Position numbers and translations under genes: made by a program
Shown: in pieces, positions 52,365-61,921 of the stretch
How the letters are laid out: each line of letters starts with the position of its first letter
How positions within the stretch are numbered: the stretch's first letter is position 1
The notes under the pieces: model-generated
What the model was told of the DNA's origin: nothing
Databases searched by the model: none
Seen by the model: the letters and a program-made list of their open reading frames with translations, nothing else
Source: Emticicia sp. CRIBPO
GTDB taxonomy: Bacteria > Bacteroidota > Bacteroidia > Cytophagales > Spirosomataceae
NCBI RefSeq assembly: GCF_009905725.1
Contig: NZ_JAAAKV010000017.1
Location: 33,326 to 97,325 of the forward strand
Direction: 5' to 3'
DNA length: 64,000 bases

Positions 52365-53588
52365 TTAATCTCGTCCATATCTCCAGCCCGCAGGCACAAA
52401 AGGGGTTCTAAGGCGACTGTTTTTACAAACCGCCAGCGGAATATAAGGGCGTTCCTGCGACACCTGCTCTATGTTGGCGTCCCGGTTGGTCACAATCCTG
52501 AACAAGCTGTTTAATTCCGATCCTTTTGTATTGGTCCGGCTCAGCATAACCCTGACTTCAGACACGGAAGAGGCGGAAAAAAAGCCCAGCACCAGCTCGC
52601 TTTCTCTCGCTATATTCGTCACATTACTTTTAATCGGAGCCGGAGGGGTGTCTGCGAGTGTTCCGGTATTGACGGCCTGGTCCTGGATCAGCTTAAAATA
52701 CCGGTAGGCGTTAGCCGTCAGCGAAGTCTGCTGCACACTCACCAAAGCCGGATTATACTGGTATAAAGGCACCTGGGCGGCCAGTTTGTTCTTTTGCTCC
52801 TGCCCGTTTGAATAAATATCGGACATGATGTTGATGTCAGAACCGGTGAAAATATCCCAGCAATCGCTGCCGCAGTTGTAATCATAGGTAATGTTGCTGT
52901 TGATCGTCAGATCTCTGAAACAGTCGCCTGTAACACCCTCCTCCCCTTCATAGAGGTAGTATTTTCCTCTCGGACATGAGGCACATATTTTCTGGACTTC
53001 CCAGCTGGTCCATTTCCAGCGGTAAAAGTTCTTATCTCCTGACGGGTCCTCAAAGTCAAGATAAAAATCGTTGGTAGGAAAGTTGTTTCCATAGGCGGAG
53101 ACTTTCTTAATGCCCACAGGATTAAACTCCTCCCGCAGGTTTTTGATCGCCGGCACAGGCATCATTTTTTCAGCGGTAGACTCATAGCTGATCCCGTCAT
53201 AGGTTTTAAACTTCAACTGGTAGTCATCACCGGCTTTAGCTTTAAAATCAGGTGGGAGACGGTAATAGCCCGGTTCGGTTTCCGTAAGTCTGTAAGATTT
53301 GGTGCCGTTGACAATGACATTGGCCTCCACCCTCGACTCCGGCAGGGAAATCTCACTGTTGGTTCTGATGACAGAGGTATAATCAGAGCTTTTAAAATCA
53401 ACGTCCGGTTTGATGCGGCCGATGTAAACCAGCTGGGGTTCATTCAGGTCTGTGATGGTGCCGTCAACGATCAGGTATCCTTTTGAAGTGGATATATCCA
53501 CCTGGAATGTATCCACACAGGCAAAAAACATAAAGCTGCTCAGCAGAAAGAAGGAAATGATCCGGGTGATTTTCGTTTGCTTTTTCAT
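52365..53588 (-). CDS. DUF4249 lipoprotein
   Basis: A 407-residue lipoprotein with a lipobox ending in FFAC (Cys24). DUF4249 features are visible: KGYLIVDGTITDLNEPQLVYI (seen as LIVDGTITDLNEPQ), an Ig-like N-terminal domain, and a C-terminal half with a cysteine set (CASCPRG, GDCFRD, CGSDCWD). DUF4249 genes almost always accompany TonB receptors and may act as SusD-like partners. Its start overlaps the GH31 stop by four bases, so translation is coupled. Confidence 0.9.
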   Translation of the reverse strand: MKKQTKITRIISFFLLSSFMFFACVDTFQVDISTSKGYLIVDGTITDLNEPQLVYIGRIKPDVDFKSSDYTSVIRTNSEISLPESRVEANVIVNGTKSYRLTETEPGYYRLPPDFKAKAGDDYQLKFKTYDGISYESTAEKMMPVPAIKNLREEFNPVGIKKVSAYGNNFPTNDFYLDFEDPSGDKNFYRWKWTSWEVQKICASCPRGKYYLYEGEEGVTGDCFRDLTINSNITYDYNCGSDCWDIFTGSDINIMSDIYSNGQEQKNKLAAQVPLYQYNPALVSVQQTSLTANAYRYFKLIQDQAVNTGTLADTPPAPIKSNVTNIARESELVLGFFSASSVSEVRVMLSRTNTKGSELNSLFRIVTNRDANIEQVSQERPYIPLAVCKNSRLRTPFVPAGWRYGRD

Positions 53589-56320
53589 TCGATAACCAGT
53601 TTTTTGGTGACCATATCGCCTTCTTTATTCCATATCCTGACCATGAAAGCCCCTTTGTTGGCTCCTGAATTCCACTGGTGTTTTATCCGCTGGCCGCCTG
53701 AGTATTTGCCCAGCTGATGATGATAAATACGGGTACCGGCAGTATTGAAGATATCCAGTTCATAATCGCCGGACACAGCATCAGATTCAATGGTGATGAC
53801 CTGATGTGAGGCAATCGGATTAGGATAAACCGACATCCGCCCGCTTTCCACCAGGGGTTCATTAGGTGTCAATACCGACAAGCCTTCCCTGTAAATCACC
53901 AGCCTGGAATTGACTCCGGGTTCCCATTTAAATCTGACGGTCAGCTGCCGGGTATCTGTGTTGTAAAAAGCCTGACTTTCGGTCTTGAATTCAGCTTTCG
54001 AAAAAACCAGGATGAGGTTTCTGCTTCCCAGTTTTACAGATTTGGGAATCGACTGAAGGTTTTCGACTTCCAACTCTATCTGCCTGCTTTTCGGGGCTCC
54101 GGCGAAAGTCTGCACCCGGGTGATGTTAAACTGCACACTGTCCTGCCACACATTGCCTTTCATTTCAAGCAACTCATAATTCTTCCTGGTCAACGCCTCC
54201 GGATCGCTTCCGTCGTCATGATAAAAAGCGAATGACGAAGCCGGAGCAGAAATATCATGGAAATATCTGATGGTCAGACTGTCTGACAGGTAGTTATCTG
54301 TAGATCTGAAATTAGAATTAGCCAGAGGAATGATGGCTCCGGCTTTGGCATACACCGGGATATTGTCTAAAGTCAGTTTTTCAAAAACAGCAGTATTGGT
54401 TCCGGCCTCGGCACCGGTCCAGAAGTTAAACCATTTTCCGGACGGCAGCACCACCTTGCGGGTGAGCATCCCGTGAAGTAAAACCGGGGCTACCAGCAGG
54501 TTTTCACCAAAAAAATACTGGTCTGCAAGGGTGGATAAATCTGTATTGCTCTCAAAATAATCCATAGGCAAACAAATGGGCCTTGCCGAGGTGGTATTCA
54601 GATACGCTAGCGAATAAATATAGGGCAGCATTTTGTACCTCAGGTTAAGGGCACTTTTCGAGTTGCTGAAGAACGGCTCTGTCAGACCGGAGGGGTCGGT
54701 GATGTCTCTTTCGCCGTCGGTTCTGACAATGGGTGTAAAACACGAAAACTGAAGCCAGCGAAGGTCCAGCTCTTCATCTTTTTCTTTTTTACCATCACCT
54801 GTTATATACCCTCCGACACTCGAATGCATATAAGCCAGGCCGCTCATTCCTGCATGGATCATGATCGGAATCTGCAGTTTCAGCCCTGCCCAGAACCTCA
54901 CAGGGTGGGCACTCCAGGTCAGTGCCCCATATCGCTGAGAACCCACATAAGCGGATCTTGTTAAATGAAAAAGACGTTTCTGCGGAAAGTCCTTCCTGAA
55001 GTTTTCATAAACGGCTTTCAGCCAGACGTGGGAATACAGATTATTAACCATTTCGGCCTTACCATTGACATGCACCATTTCTTTAGGATGCAGCTCCGGC
55101 TCATTTCTGTCTGAATACCAGCCTTTTAAGCCACTTTCATTTAAATTTCTGAGTTTATTTCCCAGGAAAATCTGTGTTTTGGTATTGAATATGTCCAGTA
55201 AACCCACCGGACCGGCCGGGGTGTTGATCTGTAAACCGGGCTGCCCTGACGAAGAAGCCGTAAGCAGACCTCCGGTCAGAAGGTCGGAATAAAGCGGGGA
55301 CGCCGTAGAAGCGTAGGGATCAATTCCCAGGATGGTTTTTATCCCTTTGGCAGCAAAATCTTTAACCATCTGCTCGGGATTCGGGAACTTTGACTTATCC
55401 CAGTCAAAACTACCCTGCAGTTTATACCAGGCATGGTCGTAGCCGATGGCATCAAGCGGGAAGCCTTTTGTTCTGAGTTCGTTAACCAGCGTCTGAACTT
55501 CCTGTTCAGATTTAAAGCCTGCCTTGGACTGGATATAGCCGAAAGCCCATCTCGGGGGTAAGGGCTGATACCCGGTCAATAGTCCGTAATTCTGCAGTAT
55601 TTCGTCGTTAGACTTTCCGTTGATCAGAAAATAGGCCCATTTCCCGGTGCTTAAACCATCGGCATTTAATTTTGTGGAATCAAAACCACCGACATCAAAC
55701 CTTAAGTTGCCGGGCATGTCGCTGTCGAGCAGCAAACCGTATTGATTTGAACAAACCAGGAAGGGTAAACTGGCCGACTGTGACAGCCTGGTGGCTTCTT
55801 CATAGTAACCACCTTCATAACTGTTATAAAAATCAAAAACTTTCCTGTTGAGATTGAGACCAAAAGGTCGGCCGCCTGCCCCGTGGAAGACATTGTCAGG
55901 CCGGATATCAAATGAGAAATGAACAGAATCTGCGGTTTGCCGCATTCCTTCAGATTCACTGATCTTCACTTTGCCTCCTGCCCTCAGGGTCACCTTCAGC
56001 GGGTTTTTACTGATCACCAGGTCACAATCCTCAAACGAGATGCTCAGTTCTGAGGCCGTTTCTTTTACTGTTCCGATAGTACCCGAAGGCTTTAAAACGG
56101 TAGCGTAAGAATCATTCCAGACCAAACTACCTGATCGCAAAAGCTGAATCCTGAAAATATTGCGGGCATAGGCCTCCACGATGAGGTCGCCACCGGTTCC
56201 TTTAAGGGTTAAAGTTGAACCGTTTTTTTCAAAACTCTTAAAATTTCCGGCTGAAGATTGGGCATAGGCATTATGACAGACAAGTAAAATTAAACATAGT
56301 CTACAAATTTTTATTATCAC
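53585..56320 (-). CDS. GH31-family protein with T9SS C-terminal domain, altered active site
   Basis: A 911-residue protein starting at a GTG, with a signal peptide (cleavage near AYAQ). It has an N-terminal beta-sandwich, a GH31 (beta/alpha)8 barrel (about residues 255-580), and C-terminal beta domains. It ends in a type IX secretion sorting domain (YPNPIASHQ, then KKLVIE). The GH31 nucleophile Asp is kept at 404 (WYSDRNEPE). The GD that normally supplies the acid/base is replaced in TWSAHP (469-473), DIGGF is SVGGY, and RTHG is RTDG. So it is either a diverged enzyme or a non-catalytic binder. It is the first gene of the DUF4249/receptor operon. Confidence 0.88.
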   Translation of the reverse strand: MIIKICRLCLILLVCHNAYAQSSAGNFKSFEKNGSTLTLKGTGGDLIVEAYARNIFRIQLLRSGSLVWNDSYATVLKPSGTIGTVKETASELSISFEDCDLVISKNPLKVTLRAGGKVKISESEGMRQTADSVHFSFDIRPDNVFHGAGGRPFGLNLNRKVFDFYNSYEGGYYEEATRLSQSASLPFLVCSNQYGLLLDSDMPGNLRFDVGGFDSTKLNADGLSTGKWAYFLINGKSNDEILQNYGLLTGYQPLPPRWAFGYIQSKAGFKSEQEVQTLVNELRTKGFPLDAIGYDHAWYKLQGSFDWDKSKFPNPEQMVKDFAAKGIKTILGIDPYASTASPLYSDLLTGGLLTASSSGQPGLQINTPAGPVGLLDIFNTKTQIFLGNKLRNLNESGLKGWYSDRNEPELHPKEMVHVNGKAEMVNNLYSHVWLKAVYENFRKDFPQKRLFHLTRSAYVGSQRYGALTWSAHPVRFWAGLKLQIPIMIHAGMSGLAYMHSSVGGYITGDGKKEKDEELDLRWLQFSCFTPIVRTDGERDITDPSGLTEPFFSNSKSALNLRYKMLPYIYSLAYLNTTSARPICLPMDYFESNTDLSTLADQYFFGENLLVAPVLLHGMLTRKVVLPSGKWFNFWTGAEAGTNTAVFEKLTLDNIPVYAKAGAIIPLANSNFRSTDNYLSDSLTIRYFHDISAPASSFAFYHDDGSDPEALTRKNYELLEMKGNVWQDSVQFNITRVQTFAGAPKSRQIELEVENLQSIPKSVKLGSRNLILVFSKAEFKTESQAFYNTDTRQLTVRFKWEPGVNSRLVIYREGLSVLTPNEPLVESGRMSVYPNPIASHQVITIESDAVSGDYELDIFNTAGTRIYHHQLGKYSGGQRIKHQWNSGANKGAFMVRIWNKEGDMVTKKLVIE

Positions 56321-56529
56321 GGTTAAGTATTAAAATATGAATATTCCATAAAGATATATAACCAAAAACCACATTCCAAATTTGGTTTTTCAATTGAGGG
56401 ATAGCAGAGACATCCTCGTTATTTATGTCGACAAACAGCACTTTTCAAATAGAGAAGTGGCTGAAGACATCGTCCGGGAACTGTCTCATGTATCTCCGGC
56501 CGGAAGCAGAATAATGTCGGTGACAAATG
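56321..56529. other. Promoter-proximal gap before the GH31 operon
   Basis: A 209-bp AT-rich spacer without a credible gene. It must contain the promoter of the GH31 operon and the 3' end signals of the ThuA gene. A loose repeat of TTTGG words is present but no convincing full promoter pair was found. Confidence 0.35.
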
Positions 56530-57378
56530 TTATTTCCCGCCCTTCCCTAACCACAATAAGCTATTCAATATCAACCCGTTCTGAGTCTCATTGGCAAAGG
56601 TAAAGGAGAGCTCTTTGTTGGTCTTGTTCTCATAATCAATATCATTGTGGCCGAAATTAAAATAGACCATTTTGTACTTTTTGTTGGTCCAGCCAATCGG
56701 ATAATCGCCGCTGTGCCATATTTCATGGAGCTTGGGGCCAGTGCCCAGCGGGAAACTCGATGGGTCAACAGACAACAGCACTTTAATATCAGGATTGACC
56801 CTGAGGTCCTTTTCCCATCTGTACCATTCGCTGGGTGAGGTTTTAAATGTTTCAGGTATGTTTTTAAAGATCGGATGCTTCCTGTCCTCCACTTTCAGAA
56901 TCGCTGAGGTAGGTCTCCAGGTGTTGCTTTTGTATTGTCCCGAGCCAAGGAATTCATTGTGATACCAGTCCCAGTTTTGCGGAAACTGCGAGGGTGTCAG
57001 GGCAAACCCCGCAAAATGAAATCCCATCCAGGCTCCCCCGTTTTTCATGTATTTTTCAAAGGACTCCCGCTGTTCCGGGGTTTCCGGACGGGTATCCAGG
57101 AAAACGACCACCTGATAATGTGAGAGAAATCCGGAGTTAAGATTTGACCAGTTATTGGTTGAATCGTAAGTAAAACCGTTTTCAGCCGCTGCTTTGGGAA
57201 ACCATTTATGAGCCTCTCCTACAAAACTGATGTGGGCTTTGTCATTTTTAGCGGTATAAAAAGCAATTACTTTGAAGGAAGGTTTCTTTTTCTGGGCAAC
57301 AGCCTGTGAAAAAGCAAACAAAAAACAGATAAAAACCATCGGAAAAGCTCCTTTGGCTAACTTACACATACGTTTCAT
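56530..57378 (-). CDS. Exported ThuA-domain protein
   Basis: A 282-residue exported protein (signal peptide to about residue 29, AVAQ). It has the ThuA/trehalose-utilisation-like fold, a glutamine amidotransferase-like Rossmann domain: FKVIAFYTAKNDKAH, YQVVVFLDTRPETPEQRESFEKYMKNGGAWMGFHFAG (key parts VVVFLDTRPET and NGGAWMGFHF), and YFNFGHNDIDYE near the end. The family is linked to sugar utilisation in many Bacteroidota, but the reaction is not established. It lies upstream of the GH31 operon on the same strand. Confidence 0.87.
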   Translation of the reverse strand: MKRMCKLAKGAFPMVFICFLFAFSQAVAQKKKPSFKVIAFYTAKNDKAHISFVGEAHKWFPKAAAENGFTYDSTNNWSNLNSGFLSHYQVVVFLDTRPETPEQRESFEKYMKNGGAWMGFHFAGFALTPSQFPQNWDWYHNEFLGSGQYKSNTWRPTSAILKVEDRKHPIFKNIPETFKTSPSEWYRWEKDLRVNPDIKVLLSVDPSSFPLGTGPKLHEIWHSGDYPIGWTNKKYKMVYFNFGHNDIDYENKTNKELSFTFANETQNGLILNSLLWLGKGGK

Positions 57379-57486
57379 GACCGGATATTTTTTAAGGTTG
57401 GGTATCTGACCTTAAATATAGCTTTTTATCAGTTCATTTCGAAGCAGATCAGCATTGTCCGGAAATTTATAATATCAAAATCAAGG

Positions 57487-58131
57487 CTACAGCCCATGCT
57501 CGATCGCAAATTTGACCAGGTCTGCGGGTTTATTGATGCTGAGTTTCAGGTTGATGTTGTTCCTGTGGGTCTTTACCGTGGCGATGCTCAGAAACAGCTT
57601 TTCTGCGATTTCTTCGTTCGTCATGCTTTTACCCACTAATCCGATGATCTCAATTTCGCGTTTGGTGAGTTGAAATTGCTTCATAAAGAAATCATCGCCA
57701 TGGCGGTTTTCAAGGGTCGGTTTCGTCAGCTTCGGATCATAATATTTTTTACCTTCCACTACCTGCACAATGGCTTCCATCACCTCATCAATGCCGGAGT
57801 TTTTGAGCACATAGCCATGTACCCCCATTTTCTGACAATCTTCAATGAACTTCTTGTCGTTATACATTGTCAGCATGATCACCTTCACTTCCTTGTAGTC
57901 CTTAACGATCTGTGCAGCTGCATCCAGGCCATTCATGTGCGGCATATTGATATCCAGCAGGATCACTTTCGGATTTAACCTGTGAATCGCGTCCATGACG
58001 TCTTTTCCGCTGAATACCTGTCCCACCACTTCGATGGAAGGCTCGGGAGACAGCATCATTTTCATACCGTCGTTAAACATCTGGTGATCATCTGCGATCA
58101 GCACTTTCACATTTTCTTTAAGCTGGCTCAT
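57487..58131 (-). CDS. NarL/FixJ-family response regulator
   Basis: A 214-residue regulator. The receiver has the acidic pair DD (residues 14-15), phosphoacceptor Asp60 (ILLDINMPHMNG), the Thr switch (MLTMYND) and Lys in VLKNSG. The C-terminal LuxR-type HTH is QLTKREIEIIGLVGKSMTNEEIAEKLFLSIATVKTHRNNI, represented by LTKREIEII, TNEEIAEKLFLS and TVKTHRNN. Its start overlaps the end of the first kinase gene by 14 bases. It is the only regulator for three neighbouring kinase-like genes. Confidence 0.94.
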   Translation of the reverse strand: MSQLKENVKVLIADDHQMFNDGMKMMLSPEPSIEVVGQVFSGKDVMDAIHRLNPKVILLDINMPHMNGLDAAAQIVKDYKEVKVIMLTMYNDKKFIEDCQKMGVHGYVLKNSGIDEVMEAIVQVVEGKKYYDPKLTKPTLENRHGDDFFMKQFQLTKREIEIIGLVGKSMTNEEIAEKLFLSIATVKTHRNNINLKLSINKPADLVKFAIEHGL

Positions 58132-59998
58132 AAGGAATTTCTACGATTACTGTACTACCGTGTATATTTTTATCAATTTCGATATTTCCGTTGACAAATG
58201 CGACTTTCGAGGTCAGATTATTCATTTCATGCCGGTTTTGTCCCAAGCCGTTGTCTTCCAGCATCATATTGAGCGAATCCGGCAAAAAACTGATCTGAAG
58301 ACTGGCCTCTGTCGCTTCAGAATGTTTCAGCACATCGTTGATCAACTCTGTAGCTATCCTGAAAATCTGGATTTCGGTTGAAGCGTCCAGCCGTTTCTCT
58401 TTTCCGGCCTGGATAAAGCTGAACTGAATGCCTGATCCGGAGAGTTTATTCACCGTTTCTTCCAGCGATTTGGCCAGACCCAGCTGGGCAAAATTCTTCG
58501 GCATCAGGTTATGGGATACCTTCCTGAGGTTTTCAATGGCGGTGTTGAGCAATGACCTGGCTTCCATCAATACCGGGTATTTCTCCCTGATTTCACCGAT
58601 CCTGACGACACTGGCTATGTAATTAATGGCCGTGGACAGCATCGCTCCCACATCATCATACAAATCTTCGGCAATCCTGTTTCTTTCAATTTCCAGGGCT
58701 TCGATCGTCTTTTTAGATTGCTCTTCGATGTTTTTATGTAATGCAATCAGCAGGCTCTCATTTTGTTTCCGGTAATCGTCATACCTGAAATAAGCCAGCC
58801 CGAGACTCAACAAGATCAGGTCGATCAGGAAAGTGCCCACCATGATGTAGTAGCTGTCTATTTTCACCAGCGGGTCGCCGGCTTTGGTATAGGCAAGGTT
58901 GACGGCAAAGACTGTAATATACCCCAGCAGTTGTACCGAAAAAGTGAAGGTAAAAAACAAAACTTCCTTCTCTCTTTTCCGGATCCTTTCAAACAAGCTT
59001 GCAAAAGCAAAAACCACACTTATGAGGGTAAAGAGCAGGGTCATGTTAAACGTAAGCTTAAAGAAAAGCGGTTCCAGTGTCTTGAAATTGAGTATCTTAA
59101 AAGTAATATTCAGAACAAAAGCCAGGAGTACAAAAAGCTTATATGCTTGTAAATAGACATAAATCCGGCTGTTTGACCTGGTTTGCCGGATAAACTTCTG
59201 CATAAAATGCAGGTTGGTCACCATCAGCATCCAGGTGAAAGTCACCTGCAGGTCAAAGTGGTTCAAATAAGGAAAATCAGGATAAAAAAACTGGAATGCG
59301 AGGCCCGACTGGGTGGCAATATGCACAAAGACGGTAGCAAGAAAAAGGATGTACCAGAAATAAATACTGTCACGCGAGGCATAACCCAGGATCATGGTCA
59401 CCAGGAAAATAAAGAGGGTTATCCCGGCCAGAATACCCCATAAAGTATAACTGCTCCGGTCTTCTTTTTCAAAATCCTGTGCCCGCCAGAGGTATGTTTT
59501 AAAAACCATGACCTCGTATTTCTTCTCAGCCATGATATAAAAATCAGCCTCTTCGCCTACTTTCAGGTGGAAAGGATAAAGAAAATTCTTATTGGGAAAA
59601 ATACGGCTTTCGAAAGGCAGGTGGTCACCGGTCTTGACCTGGTTGATCAGCGAATCTCTTCTGAATTCATAAAAACTCACAAAATTGAGGCGGGGATTGG
59701 TGACCTCCACAAAAAAATAGCCGTCTTTTCCCTCTTCATTTCTGACGGAAAAATGTACCCAGTGATTAGAAGCAGAATACCCTGCATTCAGGATTTCATC
59801 TTTGACAGGTGTGAACTTTTTGAACCTCACCGATGAAATGCTTTCACTAACTGTCTTATCCTCAAAATGATACAGGTATCCCGAAAGGTCTAAATCCTGT
59901 TTATCCTTGATGATCAATTCTTTCTCCTGTGCCCGGGCCCCGGCCATTCCTCCGATAACAAAACTCACCAGGAGGAATAAAAACAGCTTTCTCAACAT
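58118..59998 (-). CDS. 7TMR-DISM sensor kinase-like protein lacking the phosphoacceptor His
   Basis: A 626-residue protein. It has a signal peptide, an extracytoplasmic DISMED2-type domain (about residues 25-180), seven membrane helices (about 183-405), a coiled coil, a HisKA_3-like helix pair and a HATPase domain. At the phosphorylation site the paralogue's DLHDD is DLYDD (Tyr447). The N box (ELINDVLKHSEA) and G1 (EDNGLG) remain, but the G2 box GLxN is replaced by EMNNLTSKV with a shortened lid. It is probably a pseudokinase. The start at 59998 is preferred over a TTG. It is translationally coupled to the response regulator; a 26-bp palindrome lies upstream. Confidence 0.9.
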   Translation of the reverse strand: MLRKLFLFLLVSFVIGGMAGARAQEKELIIKDKQDLDLSGYLYHFEDKTVSESISSVRFKKFTPVKDEILNAGYSASNHWVHFSVRNEEGKDGYFFVEVTNPRLNFVSFYEFRRDSLINQVKTGDHLPFESRIFPNKNFLYPFHLKVGEEADFYIMAEKKYEVMVFKTYLWRAQDFEKEDRSSYTLWGILAGITLFIFLVTMILGYASRDSIYFWYILFLATVFVHIATQSGLAFQFFYPDFPYLNHFDLQVTFTWMLMVTNLHFMQKFIRQTRSNSRIYVYLQAYKLFVLLAFVLNITFKILNFKTLEPLFFKLTFNMTLLFTLISVVFAFASLFERIRKREKEVLFFTFTFSVQLLGYITVFAVNLAYTKAGDPLVKIDSYYIMVGTFLIDLILLSLGLAYFRYDDYRKQNESLLIALHKNIEEQSKKTIEALEIERNRIAEDLYDDVGAMLSTAINYIASVVRIGEIREKYPVLMEARSLLNTAIENLRKVSHNLMPKNFAQLGLAKSLEETVNKLSGSGIQFSFIQAGKEKRLDASTEIQIFRIATELINDVLKHSEATEASLQISFLPDSLNMMLEDNGLGQNRHEMNNLTSKVAFVNGNIEIDKNIHGSTVIVEIPYEPA

Positions 59999-60044
59999 TA
60001 ATCCTGATCTTAATTTCTGCAAGATATGTCCATACTCATTTTTA

Positions 60045-60070
60045 AAAAATACAAACTAGTTTGTATTTTT
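60045..60070. promoter_or_regulatory. 26-bp perfect palindrome, ATACAAACTAGTTTGTAT core
   Basis: Perfect 13-base arms centred between 60057 and 60058, inside the 72-bp gap between two kinase genes. The same 18-base core, with one changed pair, occurs at 63852 and 63941. On the - strand TATCTTGC lies 25 bp after the TTTG of the right arm, a poor but similar promoter layout for the kinase-regulator pair. It is a candidate operator of a dimeric regulator (TetR-type sites look like this). Confidence 0.7.
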
Positions 60071-61921
60071 CTACACCGGTATGGATAGTACTACCAGTGT
60101 TCCGTCTGAACCGGATGACAAATTGATTTCGGCTTTGAGATAACTGGCCCTCGAATAAAAATTCTTCAGGCCTATGCCACCCGATGTATGCTCAAGCTCC
60201 TGTAAATCAAACCCTTTCCCGTTGTCTGAGGCAGACAAAACGAGTAGTTTATCTTTGTAATCCAGCTTTATTTCAGCCTTTGTGGCTTCAGAATGCTTCA
60301 GAATATTGTTGATCATTTCACTGGCTATTCTGAATACCTGTACTTCCTTGGCTGTCGTCAGTTTGATTTCCTGACCTAGTACTGTAAATGCAAAATTTAT
60401 CTTTTGTGTCTTATTCAGTCCGGTGATCATATCATTCAAAGCCTTTACCAGTCCTTTTTCGGCAAATTCTATGGGAATCAGGTTCAGTGATATCTGTTTC
60501 AGGTCCTGCCCGGCTTTGTCTATCAGCCTGACGGCATCCGTAAGCATCGCTGATTTACTCACATCCTTCAGTTCATTCTGTGCTTCCAGAAGCAGGTCCC
60601 CCACCCCTTTCGCCAGCATTTCGTTGATCTGTCCTCTTTCCGAACCCAGTGATTCTATCACCCTCTGGTTGACATCCTGCTGGGCCTGGATCAGGCCGAT
60701 CTGCAGCTGCTGGTTGCGTTGATGGGAATTCCTGTACCTGACAGAAAGGATATAGACAAAAAAGATCATATCAATCAGGAAAATCAGCAGGTAAACAATA
60801 TGGGCTTCTATAAAAAACAGTCCTTTTGACTGATAATTCAGCAGATTCTGAACAATCACAAACACAAAACCAATCAGCTGAATGAAAAAAGCCACTGCAA
60901 AGAAACGTTGCAATATATCCGCAGACCTCAGCCCCACCGCGGCAATAAAGAAGAAAAGAACAGTACACAAAGTAGAGGCGACCGTATGAATCCTGATCAG
61001 ATAACTTTCAATATTAACGCGGGAAGTAAATCCGCTGATCTGTAAAACCAGCAACGCCAGCAAACCGGTAATGAAGAAATACTTAAACCCCTGAGCCAGG
61101 TAGTAAAGGACTTTATGTTTGTTTTTCAGATCAAAAAAATACTGCTGAAACTTGAGCATGGCCACCAGGAACAGCCACACCATTTCAAGCAGCTGGTTTG
61201 GCCGGTTCATGGCCGGCCATTCAGGCCAGATGTACTGAAACGCCAGTCCGGAATCAGCCAGCTGCCTCAGCGAAAGCGTAATGATGTAAAACGTAAACCA
61301 GATGTAAATTCTGTCACTGGTGATCCAGCCGAAGATCACATTGAGTACAGTAATCAGGAAGACGACCCCGATAAAAATACCCCAGAGCAAATAAGCCCGC
61401 TGGTCGCTGTTTTCAAAATCGTTGGTGTTCCACAGGTTGATTCCCGTGGTCAGGTTTTCATATCTTTTGTCAATTTTAAGCAGATACACGGCCTTTTCAT
61501 AAGAATCGAGGTAGATGGGATACACAAAATTCTTGGTCGGCGAAGGCCTGTGACGAAACGGGTACCAGTCGCCGGTTTTCCCTAAAGAACTCATCGTATC
61601 CCTTTTCATTTCGAAAAGCTCCAGGTTGTTGATCACATGATTGGTGATTTCAAGAGACAGTTCCCTGGGCACCAGCCCGGCTTCCAGTTCAAACCTAAAC
61701 CAGTGGATATTTTCGGTGTATCCGTAATTGAGTTGCTGTTTGACCACTGCTTTAAAACCGCTGCTTTTCAGAATTACTTCCGGTGGCAAATCCCCGGCTT
61801 CGAGATGCTCAAGGTTCAACGGCAGGGACTTTATCGTTTTAACCGAATCAAAATGATACCAGGCCAATCCGGAAATAGCGAGCACCACCACAAGCAACAA
61901 AAATACCAGGTTCCGGGTCAT
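60071..61921 (-). CDS. 7TMR-DISM sensor kinase-like protein with Ala at the His site
   Basis: A 616-residue paralogue of its two neighbours. A signal-anchor (residues 5-21) is followed by an extracytoplasmic DISMED2-type domain to about 175, seven membrane helices (about 178-395) and a cytoplasmic transmitter. The HisKA_3 position reads NEMLAKGVGD, with Ala437 where the phosphoacceptor His should be, and the surrounding DLHD acid residues are also gone. The ATPase looks complete: N box EMINNILKHSEA, G1 SDNGKGFD and G2 GGIGLKNFYSR. It could bind ATP and phosphorylate a partner in trans, but not itself. Its start overlaps the next kinase stop by four bases (ATGA). Confidence 0.9.
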   Translation of the reverse strand: MTRNLVFLLLVVVLAISGLAWYHFDSVKTIKSLPLNLEHLEAGDLPPEVILKSSGFKAVVKQQLNYGYTENIHWFRFELEAGLVPRELSLEITNHVINNLELFEMKRDTMSSLGKTGDWYPFRHRPSPTKNFVYPIYLDSYEKAVYLLKIDKRYENLTTGINLWNTNDFENSDQRAYLLWGIFIGVVFLITVLNVIFGWITSDRIYIWFTFYIITLSLRQLADSGLAFQYIWPEWPAMNRPNQLLEMVWLFLVAMLKFQQYFFDLKNKHKVLYYLAQGFKYFFITGLLALLVLQISGFTSRVNIESYLIRIHTVASTLCTVLFFFIAAVGLRSADILQRFFAVAFFIQLIGFVFVIVQNLLNYQSKGLFFIEAHIVYLLIFLIDMIFFVYILSVRYRNSHQRNQQLQIGLIQAQQDVNQRVIESLGSERGQINEMLAKGVGDLLLEAQNELKDVSKSAMLTDAVRLIDKAGQDLKQISLNLIPIEFAEKGLVKALNDMITGLNKTQKINFAFTVLGQEIKLTTAKEVQVFRIASEMINNILKHSEATKAEIKLDYKDKLLVLSASDNGKGFDLQELEHTSGGIGLKNFYSRASYLKAEINLSSGSDGTLVVLSIPV

